64,000 nt of DNA, taken from contig JABTTQ020001491.1 of the NCBI GenBank assembly GCA_016081115.2, forward strand, positions 1 through 64,000, read 5' to 3'. Source of the stretch: Rehmannia glutinosa (taxonomy: Eukaryota > Streptophyta > Magnoliopsida > Lamiales > Orobanchaceae). The notes below the pieces were generated by a model. The model worked only from the letters and a program-made list of their open reading frames with translations, was not told the origin of the DNA and searched no databases. Each line of letters starts with the position of its first letter. Position 1 is the first letter of the stretch. A program made the position numbers and the translations under genes. Below are positions 57,909 through 64,000 of the stretch, in pieces.

Positions 57909-59033
57909 TGAAAATCTTTTCACTAAAGCGATAGTGCACAGTGTAGCTAGCAAATAGCGGTGAGCAAGCTCGTATTCCTCGGGAATTGAATATGAAACAC
58001 ATGGAGTACAAGAAATCTTTTCGTATTTCAATTTTATTGAAGCGATCGAAAATCAAAGAATTAATTTATCTAAACTAAATCCTATGTTAAAAAAATATCT
58101 AAAATTATTAAAGACCCGAACTCCACAAGTTTTCAACAACTATGAAAGCAACCCTAGGCATATAACCTCAACATGCTTCTTCAATATGAATTCGATTAAT
58201 GTTTCATCAAAACCAGTTTACGTGTAACTATGGGTTCAAATCTAAAAAGTTTATTCACCCACCCGAGTGGCGCATAAATAGTTGATTAATAGGAATTAAA
58301 GGTATTCCTACTCAATCAATTAATATTAACTTCCAAAAGATCTTAGAATTGAAGTACTCCCCACAAACAGTTATAGGTCTCGACTCGATTCCCATTTATG
58401 TTATGAACTCATTTTTCATAAGTCGATTTCATCTCCCAAATTTTGACCCAACAAATAAGACATGCAAATTATTGATCGTAATCTAAAAGAAACAAGCCTC
58501 GAATTCATAAATAGAACACAAGAAACCAATTAAGAAAAGCAATCATATTAGAATTAACATAAATCCAAAGTTTTGACTATGCCCTATGATCGAAAGTTTA
58601 GCCTAACATATTTGACAACAAATTCATAGACAAACTTGAAATCAAATAATTTCACATATAATTAAGTACAAACAAGAGGTTTAAACTAAGAGGATATAAC
58701 CATTCTTGTCGGGATGAATCCTTCTTCAAAGTATTGAACCATTGTGCTTTCGTAGATGCGAAAGGTCTTGTGGCATTCTTCATTGATTTGTGTTTCTCCC
58801 TTAGAAGCATGTAAATTTGTGTATTCCCAAGCGTATTTTCGTGTGTAATGTTGTATATTTTCATCCGGATCTTGGTATTCATTTTATAGATGCTTTGAGA
58901 CATCACTTTGGTAGAGTCCTCGACGAAATTAGAAAACAAAATCGATGCCAAGCGAGAATACATGGTCGTGTATTTCTACACGGTCCGACCGTGTATTGCA
59001 TTTCGATCTCTATATTGGCCACGAACAAAGTCT
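57909..59033 (-). repeat. Athila-2 5' LTR (right copy), truncated by Copia-2
   Basis: It starts TGAAAATCTTTTCACTAAAGCG and aligns with the left copy without solo LTR D. U3 at about 58950-59000 has CATGGTCGTGTATTTCTACACGG and CCGACCGTGTATTG. The remainder should lie beyond Copia-2, outside the window. Confidence 0.8.
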
Positions 59034-59810
59034 TGTTTGATAAATGGTTTTATCATGATTTTGATGATTTTGTTTTTATACCAAAACAATGTTTTTAAAG
59101 GTTGTCCAAATACTCCTAAATGATTTAAAATGGTTTTAATATTTTCCGGAGTATTTCTTCCGATTTATTTTCGATATAAATTGGACAACACTTGTGATGA
59201 TTTTGTGTTAATGTATTTTTACACCAAAACAATGTTTCTAAAATGTTGTCCTAATACTCCCGATCGGTCTAAAATATTTTTACTATTTTTGAGTATTTCT
59301 TGAAGTTTTTCTTCGATATAAAATTGGACAACACTTTTGTTTTGAGGTCAACCTGTCGCCGTATAGGGCAACCCGTGCACTGAAAGTTGAGGGAAAACAA
59401 AACTTCATGTTTGCGAGAAAATGGTCGGGCAACCGGTCGCCCTATAGGGCAACTTGATCCATCGGCCAAGCCGACCTATAGGGCGACGGTACACTGGGAG
59501 CAAAATTGAAAGCAGAACTTTCGTCTTTCATTTTTTGATGAGTGCGACCGGTTGTGGTTAGGGTCAACCGGTCGAGGTGCACGTCGACCGTGCGCCCTGT
59601 GTAAATGTTGATACGATTTTTTCAAACTCTATTTCGTGCGGCCGACCGTCGTCTTAAGTTTTGACAAAAAAAATGTAACCGTTGTGCGGAAAAGATACAT
59701 CTTTTCCTTAATTTGTGGGATTGATTTCTAACAGCTCTTTTCTTCAATTGTCTTGCAATTTTTTATAGAATTCATGTCCCCAAGAGGAGCCTATCATGTA
59801 CAAGACATCT

Positions 59811-59820
59811 TATATAAATA
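59811..59820 (+). promoter_or_regulatory. TATA box of Copia-2 LTR
   Basis: TATATAAATA followed by GAGGAAGAATTGAAGCA, the same context as in both Copia-1 LTRs. Confidence 0.75.
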
Positions 59821-60054
59821 GAGGAAGAATTGAAGCAACACAAAGAAGAGAGAAAACTACAACACAACAAGATACACTCAAGAATACACTTGTTCTTACA
59901 TTGTCTTATTTCTTGTTGTAATTTGCCTAGCTATTCACTTTCACATTCTTGAGGTCTAGGCGTTTCTTGATTACACTTGCACTCCATTGTATTATCAATT
60001 ATCGAGTTGTAATCTTGAATTTGGGCAATCATTCAACACAAGATATCCTTGTGA

Positions 60055-60302
60055 GTGTTCTTGTGGTAAGAACACACTTGGGTGATCTAGGTGTTAGGTG
60101 TAAGAAGATTGTGGTAATCTTCTTGTTGAGATGTTGAAGAGTGTGGTGCTCTTCAAGGGTGAAGATTGTGGTAATCTTCAAAGGGAGATTGTGGTAATCT
60201 TCAAAGGGAGATTGTGGTAATCTCCAAAGGTGGTGTTGAAGAAGAGTGTGGTGCTCTTCAAGGTGTTGTAAGTTGAATTTGTATTAATTTTGGTAATTAA
60301 TA
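60055..60302 (+). other. Expanded hairpin array with constant (G/T)TGGT loop
   Basis: Eight hairpins share the loop. They are GTGTTCTT (60055), AAGAAGATT (60102), TTGAAGAGT (60134, one T-G pair), TGAAGATT (60160), GGAGATT (60184, one G-T pair), GGAGATT (60207), GAAGAGT (60241) and TATTAATT (60282). Each stem is followed by GTGGT (TTGGT in the last) and its reverse complement. GGAGATT pairs with AATCTCC at 60219 while GAAGATT pairs with AATCTTC at 60173, so both arms change together. The array lies between the TATA box and the PBS, in the predicted leader RNA. Confidence 0.85.
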
Positions 60303-60517
60303 AAATTCTTTTTCTTTGAAATCCATCCCGGATATCTTTGGGGTGGTAGAGGATTAGGCCCTAGGTGGGTTGAACCTCTTTAAATCGGCGTGTGTTGTTT
60401 ACATTCCGCACCTTTATTATTGTGTTTGAGCATTCGGTTATAAAAAGAGGGCGAAATCGAAAGATGGAGATAATCTATTCACCCCCTCTAGATTATCGTA
60501 GCGCTTGGACTTACAAG

Positions 60518-60529
60518 TGGTATCGAGCC
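60518..60529 (+). other. Copia-2 primer-binding site
   Basis: TGGTATCGAGCC resembles the initiator tRNA-Met complement TGGTATCAGAGC(C), with a one-base deletion. It is two bases after the LTR end. Confidence 0.8.
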
Positions 60530-60539
60530 AAACTCTTTG

Positions 60540-61607
60540 GCAAGCTCGTTTCACATCGCGAGTGAAGAGAAACGATCGTCGGCTACGAACGAAGCTCATC
60601 TTTCCGCACCTCCACCACCAAGCACCACTATTTGATTCCAAAAATTTTAATTTTTGGAAAGAAAGAATGGAATGCTACTTACAAGGTTGCGGGTTCGACA
60701 TTTGGAACACCGTCATGAACGGAGAATCCATTAGATGAAAGATACACCATACACCTCAAAAGGCTTCAAAAAGCTCAATGATGAAGAAAAGAAAATCATC
60801 TCCTTAAACGGTAAGGCTTTAAATATTTTGTATTGTTCATTTACTAATATAGAATATGAACATATTGTAGGAATAAAATCGGCACATGAAGTATGGCAAA
60901 AATTAGAAGACATCTATGGAGTATTTGCAAATGAAAGGAGTCAAACAAAAGCATCTACTTCTCAAGGTCATACAAGCTCATATCTAAGGAACAAGCCTCC
61001 TACAACTTCCAACTATGAAGAAGTTGAATATTGTTTTATGGGCATCAATGAAGAAAATGAGGTATGTCTTAAACCCTCTACTTCCTATGATATTATTATT
61101 CAAGATGATTATAGTGATTTGCAAAATGATTATGATGAACTTCAAAATGAATTCCAAAGCTTACTTGTTAAATACAAAAATTTGAAAAAGGAATTCAATA
61201 TTTTGAAAAATGATAAGGATAGTTTACTTACTTCCTATGAATCACTATCATGTGCTCACACCACCACTCTTGACAATGTTAGAAACCTTGAAAAAGAAAA
61301 TAGTACTCTTGTTGAGAATATTGATTGCATGAAAAATGATTTATCTAAATCCAACTTGAGTACCGATAAAATGACCAAGATTGTTGATTGTTCGATACTA
61401 GAACTTGATCATAAGACTAAGGGTGTCAATCACATGAAAAAGAATCAAGTCTCTAAGCATGTTGGTCATTATGCTCCTAGAATTATTACATGTTTCTATT
61501 GCGGTAAAAAGGGTCATACACTAATTCTTGTCGAGCTAGAAATAGCTCTAATTATTGTTGGAGACCTAAAAGTCTCAAGACTAATCCCAACGGACCCAAA
61601 CACATGA
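60540..61607 (+). pseudogene. Copia-2 gag, internally deleted
   Basis: The first part (about 60590-60735) reads APLFDSKNFNFWKERMECYLQGCGFDIWN. A frameshift leads to a 290-residue open stretch at 60735-61607 with EVWQKLEDIYG, then a jump to coiled-coil sequence (LQNDYDELQNEF, KYKNLKKEFN, about 61105-61400) and a half zinc knuckle CFYCGKKGHT at about 61490. The remaining capsid core and the first knuckle, present in Copia-1, are deleted. Confidence 0.85.
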
Positions 61608-62560
61608 GGGTACCACAAAACAATGTCATATTAGGTACTGGCGAAATAATGATCAAAAAAATTCATACCGCCAAGAAGGCATCAAATGACCGATTTATTT
61701 GATCAAAGAAGGAGAAACTATTTTCAACAAAGCCAATTTCCAATAAGAGGATATAATCAAAAATGGGAAGAACACAATCCATGGAAATGGCAAAGACATC
61801 ATCAACAAGATGATTTTCAAAGAAGAAGAGACCATCAACAATGGGAAGGACAAAAATTTTGGAGATGGAGTAATTGGAGAGATTACCATTAACATGAAGA
61901 TTTTCAAAAGGAAAAATATCATCAACAATGGGAAAACCCATGGAAACGGCATAATTGGATTTACATATTTTCACAAATGGCCATTTTGTCAAGAAAGGCA
62001 TATATTACCGAGGTACGTTTACTTGTGTTACTTTTACTCTTACAGACTCGATATATGTAGTGTCATATGCCTATGTGCTTGTTTTTTTTTTAATATTTCA
62101 TACAAGTGCCATTAAGAGGATTTTTAGAAAGGCACTATTCGATATTTGATTGCACATATTTGCTTTGTCAACTTTTGTTCAAATACTTCTTTTAAATGAG
62201 GTCTCAATTATATGCTATCGGATTTTCAAATTTCAAAAGAGACCTTTTGTAGCTTTCTTAAGCTTATTTGAACTTGCATGATTTATTAGACTCTTGATGA
62301 TCTTCTAAATGCATAGTATGTGTTTCTTGCTTCATGGTCTATATATATAGTGTCTCTTACTACTATGCTCTTTTGCAAGATATTTTGTGATTGATGATTG
62401 AGACATGTTTTTACACTTGGGCTATTTTTATTCTTGATTATATAAGCGTGCCGTTAATGAGTTTGTTAAGTTGTGTAGATGAGAAATGAAGTACTCCAAA
62501 TATTAGTTACCTCAAAATATTTGGATGTATATGTTCTGTTGTGAACACCTTAGATAAATT
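61608..62560 (+). other. Copia-2 rearranged region with Trp/Gln/Arg-rich stretch
   Basis: 61686-61892 is open for 68 residues with seven Trp (NPWKW, FWRWSNW) and many Gln, His and Arg. It contains imprecise repeats of CATCAACAATGGGAA and CATGGAAA(T/C)GGC. 62030-62150 encodes the relic DSIYVV.YAYVL..F..IS..CH..RIF.KAL, which corresponds to the RT/RNase H junction of Copia-1 (18115-18220), out of order. 62448-62570 has INT relics (AVNEFVKLCR and TPNISYLKIFGC). Confidence 0.55.
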
Positions 62561-63690
62561 GGATGCCCTATGATGATAGTAATGAAGTAGACAAAAAGGG
62601 TATTAGGAACAAACTCGATAACCAAGGCAACATTGGTCGAACTAAGGCGATGTTAGTAGCTCGAAGGTATTTTCAAGAAGAAGGTAATTGATTTTGATGT
62701 AACATTTGCACTCATAGCACATTTAGTAGCTATTTGCATTTTACTTGCCCATTCTTGTTTTAAGAAAATTTCAAAATGGATGTTAAATCCAATTTTCTCA
62801 ATGGTTTTATTCAAGAAGAAGTCTATGTAAAACAACCTCCAGGGGCTTTAAATTTTTCTAGGCCAAATAATTTTTATAAAAGGCCTTGTATGGTTTAAAA
62901 CAAGCACCTCATGTATGGTATGATAGACTTAGCTATTTTTGCTAAATGATTTTACAAAAGGTAAAGTTGATAGTACACTTCTTGTTTTGAAAAAAGGCAA
63001 GGTTGTTTACTTGTGCAAATTTATGATGATAATATTTATGGTGCTACTAATAAATATTTGTGCAAGATATTTTTCCAAGTCAATGCAAGGTGAACCTAAG
63101 ATGATCATGATGAGGGAAGCTCAAATTTGATCATTGGAATTCAAATCATTCAATGCCAAGAAGACGGTTATATTTCAAAAGAACTCTTGAAGGAGTTAGG
63201 CATTGAAGAAAGAAGAACTATCTCAACCTCTATGGCTAAAGATTGACAAAGGTTGAGAAAGGCATATCGGCCGACAAACAAATTCGAGGTATGTTTTCTT
63301 GTATTATTTCTATAGACTCGTCATTCCATATGCATTATGTATATATGCTCGACTTCAAAAACTATCCCAACGAATCTCATTAAAGTGCCGTTAAAAGAAA
63401 TTTTCAAATATTTGAAAGGCACTTCTTCTTATGACTTGTTGTATCCAAAGCTTTAAAATGTTCTTATTTTTCGGGATAACAAGTCCGGTCAAAATTATTC
63501 AAACTATGGTTCGTCATAATCGAACTAAACATATTGAGATTCGATATAATTGTTAAGGGATTGCATGTTTTAACAAAAACTTGAGATGTGTTTAATTCCG
63601 TCTCAAGGATAACTCGCGGATTTTTTTCGTTAACCGCCGAGTATTTTACCTCATTTCAAGCTTGATTATGACATAATGTATATTGAATGA
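62561..63690 (+). pseudogene. Copia-2 RT and RNase H, broken
   Basis: RT motifs in shifting frames are RNKLDNQGNI, MDVKSNFLNGFIQEEVYVKQPPG (62773-62842), ALYGLKQAPHVWYDRLS (about 62885-62935) and KGKVDSTLLVLKKGKVVYLCKF (62957-63024). RNase H traces around 63490-63650 include the NRTKHIEIR-type sequence. Decay is heavier than in Copia-1. Confidence 0.85.
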
Positions 63691-64000
63691 GGTCTACGTT
63701 TGCATTTTGCACGTTTTTAAAACTTAGGGGCGAAAAATCGGATTTTTGGTTGAAAATTCGGATTTTATTAAAAGCGGCAAATAAGGTGGGCTGATGAGGT
63801 TGAGGGCAAGCGGTTGCCCTCAACGTCGACGTCGCCCTCAACCACGACCGTCGCCTAAGCAAAATTTTGGATTAAAACCATTTTGTCTCATGCCTTAGTC
63901 ATTTTAACCCATTTTTGCCATTTTTCGTCCCCTTTGTCAAATTCACACAAATTTCACTCAAAATTTGTTTTCATGCATTCAATTCATATTTTGGACCTTA
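63691..64000 (+). other. Copia-2 3' non-coding region
   Basis: TTTTTAAAACTTAGGGGCGAAAAATCGGATTTTT matches Copia-1 at 31808. Between about 63780 and 63860 lie repeated TTGAGGGCA/GCCCTCAAC and GTCGACGTCG words. The PPT and 3' LTR should lie to the right of the window. Confidence 0.75.

Larger units (their letters stand above)
51593..59033 (-). mobile_element. Athila-2: second Athila-like element, cut by Copia-2
   Basis: Left LTR 51593-54299, internal region 54300-57908, and a right LTR beginning at 57909 and interrupted at 59033 by Copia-2. The two LTRs align in the same order (TTTTCACTAAA.CG, TATTCCTCG.G.ATTGAA, TTTTATT.AAGCGATCGAAAA). The internal region carries an Athila ORF1 relic and a post-pol AACTTAGCACTTTTGGGAGGAAACCCC in element sense (about 57255-57285). 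I find no RT or INT. Confidence 0.8.
59034..60515 (+). repeat. Copia-2 5' LTR
   Basis: It runs TGTTTGATAAATGG to GGACTTACA (1482 bp). It is longer than the Copia-1 LTR because the first ~130 bp are duplicated (TTTTACACCAAAACAATGTTT at about 59218, after the version at 59074), and because the hairpin array is expanded. U3 holds palindromes such as GCCCTATAGGGC (59440-59451). Confidence 0.9.
59034..64000 (+). mobile_element. Copia-2: second copy of the Copia-1 family, rearranged, 3' end outside window
   Basis: LTR, PBS, gag with coiled coil, fragments of INT, RT and RNase H, and the family's 3' non-coding text are present. The 3' LTR is not reached. Compared with Copia-1, most of the protease-integrase region is missing, and a piece of the RT/RNase H junction lies upstream of RT. 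Confidence 0.88.

Overview
This is nuclear DNA from a plant, almost certainly a eudicot. It is AT-rich, has plant-type LTR retrotransposons nested in one another, MITE-like elements and minisatellites, and holds one clear intron-containing host gene, an alpha-expansin at 46165-47783. I see no bacterial, organellar or CRISPR features. The species cannot be fixed from the sequence alone.

Region 1 (1-34930) is one stack of nested retrotransposons. The oldest layer is a Ty3/gypsy element on the minus strand (Tat-like by its gag and PR-RT linker). Its LTR candidate is at 34648-34930, its gag/protease remnant at 33968-34647 and 2444-2788, and its RT at 1-1113, running off the left edge. It was split by a solo LTR (1114-2443) and by a Ty1/copia element, Copia-1 (2789-33967, plus strand). 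Copia-1 was itself hit three times: by a 2.5-kb solo LTR inside its 5' LTR (3976-6494), by an Athila-like Ty3/gypsy element inside its RT (10189-17675, minus strand, perfect 5-bp TSD GTATG), and by a 13-kb Sirevirus-like copia element (18223-31277, minus strand, perfect TSD CTATT). With the insertions removed, Copia-1 reads in order LTR-PBS-gag-PR-INT-RT-RNaseH-PPT-LTR. All of its genes are broken by stops and frameshifts.

Region 2 (34931-45300) holds smaller elements: a long foldback element (about 34945-35835), a decayed copia element with a GC-rich gene-like insert (Copia-3, 36050-40544, TSD ATACC), a hAT-like element with two tRNA-like Pol III promoter modules (41348-41848), a solo gypsy LTR with degenerate GGCCCA repeats (42232-43055), and a terminal-inverted-repeat element carrying six 112-bp tandem repeats (43486-45296).

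Region 3 (45300-48300) is the gene island. It has a TATA box, then a three-exon alpha-expansin gene encoding 259 residues with a signal peptide, the HFD motif and a C-terminal binding domain. A MITE-like insert sits in intron 2. Two further arrays of about 100-120-bp tandem repeats follow (48750-49490 and 50612-51310), with a purine-only tract and a palindrome between them.

Region 4 (51593-64000) holds a second Athila-like element on the minus strand, with an Athila ORF1 relic and a foreign solo LTR inside its left LTR. Copia-2 (59034 to the right edge), of the same family as Copia-1, is inserted in its right LTR.

The most unusual signal is in the LTRs of the Copia-1/Copia-2 family. Downstream of the TATA box lies a run of short perfect hairpins that keep the same pentaloop, GTGGT or TTGGT, while the stem sequences change on both sides together (3633-3788, 33633-33755 and 60055-60302). 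This looks like a selected RNA or DNA structure in the transcribed leader, and I do not recognise it from any described element.
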